DNA of 64,000 nt, taken from positions 49,967 through 113,966 of the forward strand of contig RAYF01000011.1 in assembly GCA_003611745.1 (NCBI GenBank). Direction: 5' to 3'. Position 1 is the first letter of the stretch. Every line of letters starts with the position of its first letter. Positions 27,029-36,401 of the stretch are shown here, piece by piece. This DNA is from a bacterium D16-36 (lineage in GTDB: Bacteria; Bacillota; Clostridia; Lachnospirales; Lachnospiraceae). The notes under the pieces were generated by a model, which made no database searches, had not been told where the DNA came from, and worked only from the letters and a program-made list of their open reading frames with translations. A program made the position numbers and the translations under genes.

Positions 27029-28312
27029 CTAAATAGCCGCTAATGCCTGCGCCAAATCCTCCACTAAATCCTCTTTGTCCTCCAATCCACAGGACATGCG
27101 CACCAGCCCAGCCGGAATGCCCGCCGCCTCTAACTGCTCATCATTCATCTGGCGGTGGGTTGAAGTTGCCGGATTGAGGCAGCATGTCCTTGCATCTGCA
27201 ACATGTGTCTCTATCGCTGCCAGCTTCAGGTTTTTCATAAACGTTTCTGCTGCCCCACGTCCGCCCTTCAGTTCAAACGAAACCACCCCGCAGCCGCCGT
27301 TCGGTAAATACTTTTTCGCTATCTCATAATATTTGTCCCCAGGCAATCCAGAATAATTGACATAAGAAACCTGCGGCTGTTTCTGCAGGAATTCTGCCAC
27401 TGCCTGGCCATTCTCCACATGGCGCGGCATGCGCACATGCAGCGACTCCAAGCCAAGATTCAGCATAAATGCGCTTTGCGGGGACTGTACACAACCCAAA
27501 TCACGCATAAGCTGAGAAGTACATTTGGTGATAAACGCCCCCTCCCTGCCAAACCTTTCCGCATAGATAATTCCATGGTAGGATTCGTCCGGCGTGCAAA
27601 GCCCCGGAAATTTATCAGCATACGCCATCCAGTCAAACCTACCCGAATCAACAATGGCACCTCCAACAGCAGCACCGTGCCCATCCATATATTTTGTAGT
27701 AGAATGGGTCACAATGTCTGCCCCCCACTCAATAGGACGGCAGTTAACCGGTGTTGGAAATGTATTATCCACAATCAAAGGCACACCGTGTTCATGCGCC
27801 ACCTTCGCAAATTTTTCAATATCCAGAACTGTTAATGCCGGATTCGCAATCGTTTCGCCAAAGACCGCCCTTGTATTCTCCCGGAATGCTGCATGCAACT
27901 CTTCCTCTGTGCTGTCCGGCGAAACAAAAGTCACTTCAATGCCCATTTTTGCCATTGTGACAGAAATCAGGTTAAAAGTCCCTCCATAGATGGAAGACGA
28001 CGCAACAATATGGCTGCCGCATTCACAAATATTAAACAAGGCGAAAAAATTTGCCGCCTGCCCGGAAGAAGTCAGCATGCCTGCAGCCCCTCCCTCCAGC
28101 TTTGCAATCTTTGCTGCCACATGGTCATTCGTTGGATTCTGCAGCCTGGAATAGAAATATCCCTCCGCCTCCAAATCAAACAGCTTGCCCATGTCTTCAC
28201 TGGTAGCATATTTGAAAGTCGTTGACTGAATAATCGGAATCTGGCGCGGTCCGCCATTTTCCGGTGTATATCCTGCCTGTACACATTGTGTGTTAATTCG
28301 ATACTCTCCCAT
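27029..28312 (-). CDS. metY: O-acetylhomoserine sulfhydrylase
   Basis: PLP enzyme of the Cys/Met metabolism family that makes homocysteine from O-acetylhomoserine and sulfide. 427 aa, typical of OAH sulfhydrylase and longer than cystathionine gamma-synthase. Visible: IIQSTTFKY, YSRLQNPT, the SSGQAANF segment, the PLP lysine in HSTTKYMDGHG, and LNPATSTHRQM near the C-terminus. Start at 28312 (MGEYRINTQ) is preceded by a GGAGG-containing stretch; the frame is open 33 nt more. A promoter lies at 28403-28431 with a recurring motif just upstream of its -35. Confidence 0.92.
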   Translation of the reverse strand: MGEYRINTQCVQAGYTPENGGPRQIPIIQSTTFKYATSEDMGKLFDLEAEGYFYSRLQNPTNDHVAAKIAKLEGGAAGMLTSSGQAANFFALFNICECGSHIVASSSIYGGTFNLISVTMAKMGIEVTFVSPDSTEEELHAAFRENTRAVFGETIANPALTVLDIEKFAKVAHEHGVPLIVDNTFPTPVNCRPIEWGADIVTHSTTKYMDGHGAAVGGAIVDSGRFDWMAYADKFPGLCTPDESYHGIIYAERFGREGAFITKCTSQLMRDLGCVQSPQSAFMLNLGLESLHVRMPRHVENGQAVAEFLQKQPQVSYVNYSGLPGDKYYEIAKKYLPNGGCGVVSFELKGGRGAAETFMKNLKLAAIETHVADARTCCLNPATSTHRQMNDEQLEAAGIPAGLVRMSCGLEDKEDLVEDLAQALAAI

Positions 28313-28402
28313 AACATCCTCCCTGCCGCACTCCTGTCGGCACAAAATAGTAACGCAGGCCTGCCTGCTTTAATAAACGCATTTCTGCTATGCATCTACG
28401 AT

Positions 28403-28431
28403 AGTTTAACATATTTTTGAAAGATATACAA
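28403..28431 (-). promoter_or_regulatory. metY promoter (TTGTAT - 17 bp - TAAACT)
   Basis: TTGTAT (28426-28431) and TAAACT (28403-28408) on the minus strand with 17-bp spacing. The motif CATAGAAATCAATTTTC (28438-28454) ends 6 bp upstream of the -35, a position suited to an activator. Confidence 0.55.
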
Positions 28432-28577
28432 ATCTTCCATAGAAATCAATTTTCATTCCTCATTGCAATATTCAGCTATAAAATGTATACTTAATAATAT
28501 GATACTGCTGGACAAAGTTCCGGCAACCGCCAACACCAGAGTATCAAAGAAAAAATAATCAGATGGGAGATATCAAT

Positions 28578-29600
28578 ATGAATAAGAATCAAAAAAGCTT
28601 TTTAATTTTATTCCTCGCCTTTGCCATCCTGCTCGGATCGGCCCTGCTTATCCGCTATATGAACCGCGTCAAACTCTATGACGATGAAAGCACTGTCGGC
28701 AATACCAGCGGCAACCTCCTAAACGGCGGGCTTTTCTGCGAATCTGACGGCGTGATTTATTTTTCAAACCCGTATGACGAGGGCATGCTCTACTCCATGA
28801 GCTCAGATATGGAAAAAGTCAAAAAACTTTCTGACGATAATGTGAGCTATCTAAATGTTGCTGGAAAATATATTTTTTACACAAAGAGAAATGACAAAAA
28901 AAATGTTGACTCTGACTTCTTTATGGCGCTTAGCACCACAGGCCTGTACCGCACAAACTTAAAAGGCGGCAGCATCTCAAGCCTATACAAAGAACCTACA
29001 CAGGCAGCATGCCTTTATGGAAATAATGTATACTATCAGCACTATGATCAGGAAAAAGGGCTGCAGTTATATGCCGCCAAAATTGACGGTTCAGAAGACA
29101 AGAAACTTTTAGAGGAGCCATGCGCCCCATTTGCAATATCAAATAACACCATTTATTACGCAGGCTACAACGGAAACCATGCTATCCATACTTTAAACAT
29201 TAACGGCACCGGTGATTCTATCCTTTATGACGGCAACTGTACCAATGTAACTTTGAATGGGGAATATATCTATTTCATGGATATGAATGACGACTATGCA
29301 CTAAAACGCATCCCTGTAAGCGGTGGCACTCCGGAAGCCCTTGTTTCTGAACGCCTTGCCACCTACAATGTCAGTGAAGACGGAAATACCGTATACTGCC
29401 AGATTGACAATGGCACCGATAATGGCTTATATTCGCTTGATATAAACTCCAAATCCCTGCAGTTGATTGCATCCGGCAATTATAATTACTTAAACCTTAC
29501 CTCGAACTATCTGTTCTATGAAGAGTTCGACCAGAGCAAACTGTACATACTGGATCTGGCATCCGGCTCTACAAAAGAATGGGACTGGAAGAAAGATTAA
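28578..29600 (+). CDS. Membrane-anchored beta-propeller-like protein (DUF5050-type)
   Basis: 340 aa. A single N-terminal membrane segment (~7-25) anchors an extracytoplasmic part made of repeated ~40-residue units of the type 'xxxIYFxxxxD..LYxxxxDGS', for example GVIYFSNPYDEGMLYSM, NNVYYQHYDQEKGLQLY and EYIYFMDMNDDYALKRI, as in DUF5050 propellers. Probably a cell-surface binding protein; no catalytic residues seen. Start at 28578 (MNKNQK) after a GGGAGATATCA site. Followed by its own terminator. Confidence 0.75.
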   Translation: MNKNQKSFLILFLAFAILLGSALLIRYMNRVKLYDDESTVGNTSGNLLNGGLFCESDGVIYFSNPYDEGMLYSMSSDMEKVKKLSDDNVSYLNVAGKYIFYTKRNDKKNVDSDFFMALSTTGLYRTNLKGGSISSLYKEPTQAACLYGNNVYYQHYDQEKGLQLYAAKIDGSEDKKLLEEPCAPFAISNNTIYYAGYNGNHAIHTLNINGTGDSILYDGNCTNVTLNGEYIYFMDMNDDYALKRIPVSGGTPEALVSERLATYNVSEDGNTVYCQIDNGTDNGLYSLDINSKSLQLIASGNYNYLNLTSNYLFYEEFDQSKLYILDLASGSTKEWDWKKD

Positions 29601-29608
29601 TATGGCAG

Positions 29609-29645
29609 ACAGCGGCGCACCACTATGATGCACCGCTGTTTTTTT
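29609..29645 (+). terminator. Terminator after the DUF5050-like gene
   Basis: ACAGCGG pairs with CCGCTGT across a short internal loop, followed by seven T. Confidence 0.75.
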
Positions 29646-29727
29646 GAACACTATACGTAATATTTTATTAAAAACATCCGGCTCCGGGCTGCTACCGCCT
29701 GCCCTTGAAACCATTATAACTAATATC

Positions 29728-30729
29728 TTATATCTGCTTATCCACACGCAACCCTTTCATATCAACATCAAGCACAATCTGATCCTGGATCAAGCTCTTA
29801 ATACTTGTCTGCAGATTCTCAAGAGCCTGCTGGTCGTAAGACATTCCCGGAGTGGAAGCTGCAAATACTGTCTCCTGCAATTCCTGTCTGGATGCCTCTT
29901 CTTTCGCATCCTCCTCCTTCATCTTTTCGCGCTCAATCTTCTCTTCAAGTGCCTCAGCCTTGGCTTCCGCCTGCTCCTCCTTGCTCTCAGCCATATCCTC
30001 ATTAATTTTGTCTACCCCTTCCTGCAGCAAATCGCTAACCTGCTCTTTAAGGGCATTTTTCATCATTTCCTCCGCGTCCTTCATCTCGTCCACCATAGGA
30101 TGTACTTTCAGAAGCGCTTTCTTTGTCGCTGCAACTGTTGCATTTTCGATTGCGATATCCTGACGGTCTTTCTTTATCGTATTGCGAAGCTGTTCCTCTT
30201 TTTTATCGAGTACAAGCATCGCCTCCTGATACTCTGTCACTGGCGGAAGTTCATCAAAACGCTTCTGTTCTTCCTCTGTCAGCTGAAGGCTCTGGTCAAA
30301 AGGATTTGCCTTCGCCTGATTTGCCTTCTGGCGAAGCTCCAAATCTTTCTGCTCCTGGCTATTTGGGTCAATCTCATACTGCTTCATTAATTCTGCACGC
30401 TGTTCAGCCAGCCCATTTAATTCCTTAAACGCATCTGTCGCACCCAGCGCCAAATCTTCCGCACGCTTACTGCCTGCCTCCATCTCTTCATCAATCGCCA
30501 AATCAGATTTAAACTGGTCTAAAATCCTCTTCATAGCAGCCTTCTGCGCACTTGCAAATTTTCTGCTTACCCTGTCCTGAGTGCCACGCAGATTACCTGC
30601 ATAAATTGAATTTCCCTTCTTCTGGTTTTCCTTTTTCCCCTGCGCACGGCTATTCCGCTCTGTAACTGCCTTTACTGTATCATCATTCCGAAACCCGGGT
30701 GCATTTCCAATCAATAATCCATCTCCCAT
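29728..30729 (-). CDS. Coiled-coil protein of unknown function
   Basis: 333 aa, highly charged and almost entirely helical, with heptad-rich stretches around 55-120, 150-190 and 220-275 (EEKIEREKMKEEDAKEE). No signal peptide, membrane segment or catalytic motif. The N-terminus MGDGLLIGNAPGFRNDD is distinctive, and a 'GMSYDQQALENLQTSI' segment precedes the C-terminus. I do not recognise a named family; the style is that of a conserved clostridial hypothetical. Ribosome site GAGGGAGGATGAGAT. Convergent with the DUF5050-like gene. Confidence 0.75.
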   Translation of the reverse strand: MGDGLLIGNAPGFRNDDTVKAVTERNSRAQGKKENQKKGNSIYAGNLRGTQDRVSRKFASAQKAAMKRILDQFKSDLAIDEEMEAGSKRAEDLALGATDAFKELNGLAEQRAELMKQYEIDPNSQEQKDLELRQKANQAKANPFDQSLQLTEEEQKRFDELPPVTEYQEAMLVLDKKEEQLRNTIKKDRQDIAIENATVAATKKALLKVHPMVDEMKDAEEMMKNALKEQVSDLLQEGVDKINEDMAESKEEQAEAKAEALEEKIEREKMKEEDAKEEASRQELQETVFAASTPGMSYDQQALENLQTSIKSLIQDQIVLDVDMKGLRVDKQI

Positions 30730-30836
30730 ATCTCATCCTCCCTCTCGAATTTTATCCTATACCCATAAATAATCGTCCAAAAAGAACCCTCGATGAATAA
30801 TCTATTAGTTATATCGGCAAAATTTACGCAAACATA

Positions 30837-30879
30837 AAGGGCACAGGCTTCGCTTGTGTCCCAGACACGAAAACTTTCC
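30837..30879 (-). repeat. Interspersed terminator-like repeat, shortened copy
   Basis: Contains GGGCACAGGCTTCGCTTGTGTCCC then GACACGAAAACTTTCC, matching the two ends of the 25996 and 48862 copies with the middle (~45 bp) missing. It lies between folBK and the coiled-coil gene, both on the minus strand. Confidence 0.6.
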
Positions 30880-30909
30880 ACTTACAAAGCAAAAAATCTG
30901 CCACAGAGG

Positions 30910-31731
30910 TCAATGCCCCATTTCCAGTTCTTTTTTCATCTCTATTACCGTTTTTCCATTCAAAGGATGCACTGCATAGGGGGCAATCTCACAGAGTGGG
31001 GCTAATACAAACATCCTCCCCGCCATTTCCACATGAGGAACCGTCAGCCGCTCCGTCTGTATAACCTCATCATTGTACAGGATAATATCTAAATCAATAG
31101 TGCGCGGCCCCCAGTGTACCACGCGTTCCCTCTTTAATTTCTGCTCTATCTCCCCTATCAGATCCAAAAGGCCCTCTGGAGAGCGCAGCGTGCGCAGCTC
31201 CAAAGCCCCATTTAAGAAATCATCCTGCTCTGTGTATCCTACAGGCTTGGTTTCTAAAAAAGCGGACTGGCGAACCACCCTTGTCTCCTCATCCTCATCT
31301 AACAGCCTGACAGCATGTAATAGATTTTCCCGTCTGTCCCCCATATTGGAACCAATGCTAAGATAAGCCCGGTTCCATTTCCTTGTTATTTTGACCGACA
31401 CAGCCTCCAATGGCAAAAGTATCGGGGCCCATGGTTTTTCAATCTCCAGCTCCACCCCGTCAAGCTGGGGATACGATAACAGAATCTTCTTGGCAAGATG
31501 CCATGCAAGACGCTCCAAAAGCTTAAAAACATGCCCCTCTGTACTTTTCTTAATTAACTCAGATACCTCGGCATAATTGACCGAATCGGACAAGGAATCT
31601 GAGACACCTGCCTTTCTGGTATCGCAATACATTACCGCAGATATCAGAAATTTCTGCCCCAATGCATTTTCCTCCGGCAAAACACCATGCCTTGCAAACA
31701 CCTCTAACCTTTTAATACAAATCTGATCCAT
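30910..31731 (-). CDS. folBK: Bifunctional dihydroneopterin aldolase / HPPK
   Basis: 273 aa fusion catalysing two successive folate steps. Residues 1-~118 are FolB (ARHGVLPEENALGQKF, catalytic-site region). Residues ~122-273 are FolK (AYLSIGSNMGDRRENL, TKPVGYTEQDDFLNG, HWGPRTIDLDIILYND, VPHVEM). Fusion of these two is common in clostridia. No folE or folP is adjacent. Start at 31731 after GGAAGGGGTGCC. Confidence 0.93.
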   Translation of the reverse strand: MDQICIKRLEVFARHGVLPEENALGQKFLISAVMYCDTRKAGVSDSLSDSVNYAEVSELIKKSTEGHVFKLLERLAWHLAKKILLSYPQLDGVELEIEKPWAPILLPLEAVSVKITRKWNRAYLSIGSNMGDRRENLLHAVRLLDEDEETRVVRQSAFLETKPVGYTEQDDFLNGALELRTLRSPEGLLDLIGEIEQKLKRERVVHWGPRTIDLDIILYNDEVIQTERLTVPHVEMAGRMFVLAPLCEIAPYAVHPLNGKTVIEMKKELEMGH

Positions 31732-31789
31732 ATTGGCACCCCTTCCGCCGCACCAGCCCTGTCGGCATAATCACTCAATTAGGAGCTGC

Positions 31790-32030
31790 AGGAAAGTCAA
31801 ATACCCCGCAGCAAGCTACGGGGCATGCCCTAGCTTCTCTTTAGCATGTCCGCCCCAAGGGGCGGGGTATTTGGTCTACGCTCCGCTTCGGTCGTTGCTA
31901 AACGAACATCCACTGGATGTTCAGCAACCCGCGCGCAGTCGCCAAGTGAAAAGGAACTTTCAGTTCCTTGCAAGCTTGCGTTTGGCTCGTTGCGTACGCG
32001 AGAATAACCGATGCAACTTGCGCAGTATAT
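31790..32030. repeat. Multi-hairpin intergenic region with the AAGTCAAATACCCCG repeat
   Basis: The 305 bp between the glycosyltransferase and folBK contain no gene. GTCAAATACCCCGC (31797-31810) pairs with GCGGGGTATTTG (~31860-31873); then GAACATCC/GGATGTTC (~31909-31923), AAGGAACT/AGTTCCTT (~31950-31967) and the palindrome GCAAGCTTGC follow. The first arm is shared with the hairpin at 21314-21366. Confidence 0.6.
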
Positions 32031-32037
32031 TTCTTCC

Positions 32038-32979
32038 CTATTTCCAGTATCCCTTGCTCATAGTACACCAAAGAACCATTCCCTTCGGCAGCCTGTCATA
32101 ATTTTTCCCCATTTTATAACCAAGAAGCCGGAAAGCACATTGCCACGCAAAGTAGAATGCCTTAACAAAATGCAGTCCCTTACATAATGTCAGAATCGTT
32201 TTTTTGGCAAAACCTGCCCCTTCCTTTTCAGAAGAAATGTTTTCAAACACTTCGCTATATTGCTTTTGAGATACCCCTAAATCAAAGTTCCTCCGAAACT
32301 GCTGCATACAGGTATAGGAATGTGAGTGCACCACCTTTGCTTCTGCTCCATAATACACTCCATATCCCGCCTGAATAATTCTGGATGCCATAATCGTATC
32401 CTCATTAAATATCGTTGGATGGACAAACCCACCAAGCTCCAGATACAGCATTCTATCATACATGGCACAGACATCTGAACAAAAATATGTTTTAATCCCA
32501 AGTTCCTCTAAGTCCGCCCTCGTTTTTAACCTGCTCTCCGGCGGATAATTATACAGGCGTGCAAGCTGCTCTGTAATATCGGCATCTTTTCTGGCAAGCT
32601 GCCGCCCATAAGACATACCCACAGAGCCCCCAGCAAATCCCTTTAGAAGTTCTTCTATCATTCCCTCATTCTTCGGCACCGCATCCTGAGTCATAAAAAG
32701 GATATAGTCTGCATCAGAAAGCCTTGCCCCGTAATCCCTCGTCCCTCCATGGTCAAATTCCGCCCTCCGGACCGGAAAAACTTTAATACACTCTTCCGGA
32801 AACTGCAATAGCTCCTCCCCATCTTCAATTGTCTGCAGGATAAAAATATGTTCCGGCATGACTGTCTGCTTCATAAGCCTCGCAAGAAGCCCACGGAACT
32901 CTGCCCCCGGCTTATAAACCGGAATAATGACATCTACTTTTTTTTCTTCCATATATTTCTCCATTCTGCCATCCTGCAT
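32038..32979 (-). CDS. Glycosyltransferase family 2 (rhamnosyltransferase-like)
   Basis: 313 aa, GT-A fold. VDVIIPVYKPG at the N-terminus binds the nucleotide sugar, and DYILFMTQDAVP provides the DxD-like site. EFDHGGTRDYGA and the FNEDTIMASRIIQAGY segment match rhamnosyltransferases that build cell-wall polysaccharide. No membrane segment is obvious. The start at 32979 (MQDGRMEKY) has AGGGAGA 6-7 nt upstream; a second possible start (MEEKKVD, 32952) also has GGAG. It begins 41 bp after metH, with a 17-bp perfect inverted repeat between them. Confidence 0.82.
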   Translation of the reverse strand: MQDGRMEKYMEEKKVDVIIPVYKPGAEFRGLLARLMKQTVMPEHIFILQTIEDGEELLQFPEECIKVFPVRRAEFDHGGTRDYGARLSDADYILFMTQDAVPKNEGMIEELLKGFAGGSVGMSYGRQLARKDADITEQLARLYNYPPESRLKTRADLEELGIKTYFCSDVCAMYDRMLYLELGGFVHPTIFNEDTIMASRIIQAGYGVYYGAEAKVVHSHSYTCMQQFRRNFDLGVSQKQYSEVFENISSEKEGAGFAKKTILTLCKGLHFVKAFYFAWQCAFRLLGYKMGKNYDRLPKGMVLWCTMSKGYWK

Positions 32980-32995
32980 TTTATTCTCCCTGCCC

Positions 32996-33033
32996 TGGAG
33001 CGTGTTTGAGAACGAATTCTCAAACACGCTCCA
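32996..33033. repeat. 17-bp perfect inverted repeat across the metH stop codon
   Basis: TGGAGCGTGTTTGAGAA and its exact complement flank a 4-nt CGAA loop. It includes the last codons and stop of metH (33020) and lies just before the ribosome site of the glycosyltransferase. There is no long T-run on the minus strand, so it may be an attenuator or mRNA end-protector rather than a simple terminator. Confidence 0.75.
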
Positions 33034-35506
33034 GCAGCCGCCCAACCAGCACCACAGCTTCCTGGGCATCTTTTGAGTAGCCGTCCGCGCCGATTTCGTC
33101 CGCAAACCCCTGTGTAATCACCGCACCGCCTATAATAATCTTTGCACGTACCTTTTCCTCTTTTGCCAGCGCTATAACCTTCTTCATCTCCATCATCGTT
33201 GTAGTCATCAGCGCAGAAAGCCCGATAATATCTGCATCCACTTCCTTTGCTTTTGCAACAATCGTCTCAGCAGGGACATCCTTTCCCAAATCCACCACAT
33301 TATATCCATAGTTTTTAAGCATCAGTGCCACAAGATTCTTCCCAATATCGTGGATATCATGTTCCACTGTAGCAATCACAATCGTTCCCAAAGATTGGCC
33401 GCTGCGGTTCTGCTCCAGCACCGGCTCTAAAATACCTATCCCGCCCTCCATCGCTTCCGCGCTGGCAATAAGCTGCGGCAGATAATAAATCTGCTTGTCA
33501 AAAAGCTCACCCACATGGTTAATTGCAGGAATCAGGCTTTCATCTATAATTTTCTGGGCTTCTGCCCCTTCACCCATTCTCTCCTTAACAAGCTCTAAAA
33601 CTTTCTCTTTCCTTCCCTTCACAACCGCCTGAAACAGTGCATCCTGATTATCTGCCGTATCTGCCTGCGTTCCTGTCCCTGCTGGCCGGCTGGAAACAAC
33701 CGCAGCCGGTGAAACCTCGCCTGATATCACCGACAATTTTTTGTCAGCAACACGGCTGATATAACGTATATCCCCCTCCGGCTTATTCATCAGCAGATCA
33801 GCGGCAAACATTGTATGCATCAGAAGATCCTGCGACGGATTCGCAATCGCCATCGTAAGCCCTGACTGAACCGCCATTGCCATAAAGGCACTATTGACAT
33901 ACATTCTCTCTGGCAGCCCAAACGAAATATTAGAAAGCCCACAGACTGTGGCAAGCCCCAGTTCATTTTTGCAGTAAGAAATCGTTTCCATTATCTCAAT
34001 GGCTGCCATCTTATTGGCGCCGACTGTTGCCGCCAGCCCGTCCACTACAATATCATCCCTCGACAGCCCCTCTTCCAAAGCAGCATCCACTATGGTATGA
34101 ATAATATCCTTCTTCTCCTGAATATTCTTCGGCAGCCCTTTCTCTGACAGAGGGAGCAGTATAAACATGGCTCCATATTTTTTGGCAGCCGGAATAAGCT
34201 TTTCAAATTTTTCAGGCTCTAGCGAAACTGAATTAATCAATGCCCTTCCGGGATAGATACGGAGGGCAGCTTCCACCACATCTACATGGCTGGAATCAAT
34301 AGACAGGGGCAGATCCGTCACAATACTAAGCTCCTTCACCGCCTTTAGCATCATCTCCTTTTCATCAATTCCATTCATCCCCATGTTGACATCAAGAATA
34401 GACGCCCCTGCTTCCTCCTGTGCCTCCGCCATCTCCGAAACCAGATCAAGGCAGCCATCCCTAAGTTCCGCCTGCAGTCCCTTCTTCCCTGTAGGGTTAA
34501 TCCTCTCGCCGATAACTAAAAATGGACCATCTAAATCTATATTCTTCGTAAAACGCTCACTTGACAGTGCACGGCGCACAGCTTTGCGGGTATAACAGCT
34601 TGTCTCATAAAGCGAACCATTTTCCCTGAGAAGCTCTGTCATCTTTGCAATATGCTCTGGCGTAGTCCCACAGCAGCCACCCAGAATGTCGGCTCCCTCC
34701 CTGACTAACAGCATCATATTCTCTGCAAATTCCTCCGGCCCCATATTATAGACCGTCTCTCCGTCCTCTAACTGCGGCAGCCCTGCATTTGGCTTGGCGA
34801 TTAATGGAAGGCCTGTATATTCCCTCATCTTCTGCACCACAGATACCATCTTGTCAGGCCCTGTAGAACAGTTCACACCGACAGCATCTACGCCAAGCGC
34901 AGTCAGAACAAGGGATGCCGTCGCAGGGTCTGTGCCAAAAAGTGTCCTGCCATCCTCATTAAATGTCAATGTTACCATAACAGGCAGATCCGTTGTCTCC
35001 TTAGCGGCAATCACTGCGGCACGGCACTCCTGCAGGCTCATCATAGTCTCTACGACAAGCAGGTCCACCCCTGCATCCGCCAGATAGCCAATCTGTTCTT
35101 TATATATATCTATTAAATCCTCAAATGGCAGCGGACCAACCGGTTCAACCTGTTTGCCAGTCATGGTCAGGTCTCCGGCAACAAATACCTTTCCAACAGC
35201 ATCTTCCTTCTGGATGGCATCTTTAGAAATCGAAACCAGATCATGATTCATCTGCCCTATCCGGTCTGACAGCCCATACTCCTCCAGTTTTATGCGGTTG
35301 CCCGAAAATGTCGGCGCATAAAGAATATTTGTGCCCGCCTGAATATATTCCCTCTGCAGATCGCAGAGAATGTCCGCATGGCCTAAAATCCATTCTTCCG
35401 GGCACACCCCCGCAGGCATCCCCCTCTTTTGAAGATTTGACCCTGTAGCGCCATCTAAAATTATCTTTGATTTTTTAGTTAGTTCTTTCCATTCCTGTTT
35501 TGTCAT
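33020..35506 (-). CDS. metH: Cobalamin-dependent methionine synthase, no reactivation domain
   Basis: 828 aa. Homocysteine-binding domain (~1-300; GVNCSTGP and GGCCGTTPEH carry the zinc cysteines), methyltetrahydrofolate-binding domain (~315-590; GERINPTGKKG), B12-cap and B12-binding domain (~610-828; DIHDIGKNL with the Co-ligating His). The C-terminal SAM-binding reactivation domain of E. coli MetH is absent; in many anaerobes it is absent or separate. Start at 35506 after GTAGGAGGGAAGTC. The ~680-bp palindrome lies upstream. Confidence 0.93.
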   Translation of the reverse strand: MTKQEWKELTKKSKIILDGATGSNLQKRGMPAGVCPEEWILGHADILCDLQREYIQAGTNILYAPTFSGNRIKLEEYGLSDRIGQMNHDLVSISKDAIQKEDAVGKVFVAGDLTMTGKQVEPVGPLPFEDLIDIYKEQIGYLADAGVDLLVVETMMSLQECRAAVIAAKETTDLPVMVTLTFNEDGRTLFGTDPATASLVLTALGVDAVGVNCSTGPDKMVSVVQKMREYTGLPLIAKPNAGLPQLEDGETVYNMGPEEFAENMMLLVREGADILGGCCGTTPEHIAKMTELLRENGSLYETSCYTRKAVRRALSSERFTKNIDLDGPFLVIGERINPTGKKGLQAELRDGCLDLVSEMAEAQEEAGASILDVNMGMNGIDEKEMMLKAVKELSIVTDLPLSIDSSHVDVVEAALRIYPGRALINSVSLEPEKFEKLIPAAKKYGAMFILLPLSEKGLPKNIQEKKDIIHTIVDAALEEGLSRDDIVVDGLAATVGANKMAAIEIMETISYCKNELGLATVCGLSNISFGLPERMYVNSAFMAMAVQSGLTMAIANPSQDLLMHTMFAADLLMNKPEGDIRYISRVADKKLSVISGEVSPAAVVSSRPAGTGTQADTADNQDALFQAVVKGRKEKVLELVKERMGEGAEAQKIIDESLIPAINHVGELFDKQIYYLPQLIASAEAMEGGIGILEPVLEQNRSGQSLGTIVIATVEHDIHDIGKNLVALMLKNYGYNVVDLGKDVPAETIVAKAKEVDADIIGLSALMTTTMMEMKKVIALAKEEKVRAKIIIGGAVITQGFADEIGADGYSKDAQEAVVLVGRLLERV

Positions 35507-35597
35507 GACTTCCCTCCTACGGTTCAAACAGTTTGCTGCCCTGTTTTCCAGATAAGCATAGCATACAGCTAAAAAAAAATCCATCATTTCTTCAAAA

Positions 35598-36283
35598 TAT
35601 CACGGAAATCAATTTTCAGTATATATATTCATTACTGCCCCCATTAATTTGGTGTCATTTACAGACGATTGTTTTCTAAACGATAACTCCCTGTTATCCA
35701 TCAATTTTGTTTGTACCTGCATCCGGTTATGTTTCTGTTTTTTGTTTCACAGACAAGCAAAACGCCAAAAAAGAAGTACAGGATATGCCTTGCAACATTT
35801 CGCCTTTCCGAGGAACTATCTGTCTTGTGGCTTTGATGCTTGGTTTATGCGCCTTTCCGCAAACTTACACCATGCGGCGGATTTCATGGCTTTCCGCAGA
35901 GGCACTCTCGAATCGCCGGTACTTGCAGGGCGTATTATGCCCTGCTATGTACCGCTGCGTTATGAGAGGTAGCGAAAGCGTGCCTCCTAGGAAAGCCTGA
36001 AACCGCGCATGCTGCTCAGACAGTGCTGCAAGGCGCATATCCATCAAAGCCCTGCAAGACAGAGTTCCTCTGGAAAGCCGTTGTTGTCTGGCGGCATATC
36101 TTGTACTTCTTTTTAAGCGTATCATACCCTGTGAGGGCAAAAACAGAAACACAACCGGACGCAAGCACATTAGAAAATGATGGATAACAAGGAGTTTTCG
36201 TTTAATAAACATCGTCTGTAAATGGTAACATATTGATTTGGGACAGTAATGAATATATATACTAAAAATTGATTTCCATGTCA
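35598..36283. repeat. ~680-bp imperfect palindrome (two inverted ~340-bp arms)
   Basis: The left arm (35601-~35930) and the reverse complement of the right arm (~35940-36280) align over their whole length at roughly 75% identity by eye, centred on GCAGGGC...GCCCTGC at 35925-35945. Outer ends CACGGAAATCAATTTTCAGT and CATGGAAATCAATTTTTAGT. Inner landmarks are shared: TTTACAGACGAT, GTTATCCATCA, AGAAGTACA(G/A)GATATGCC, CTTTGATG. It has no credible ORF. The ~895-bp gap between metH and yjfB holds nothing else. Confidence 0.8.
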
Positions 36284-36401
36284 AAATATTGGAAATACTG
36301 CGCCACAAAACGGAAAAGTAAATAAAAAGGTGTTTTGCACAATGAAATTAAATGCAAAGCACCTTTTACCCACTAAAATTCAGAATATAAATGGATGTTC
36401 C

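Noticed and set aside
35507..36300. Cobalamin or SAM riboswitch upstream of metH
   Set aside because: No recognisable conserved core of either class; the region is explained by the large palindrome.
35865..36308. 147-aa ORF inside the palindrome (minus strand) and overlapping plus-strand ORFs
   Set aside because: They arise from the inverted arms, lack ribosome sites and have no protein-like domain; treated as non-coding.
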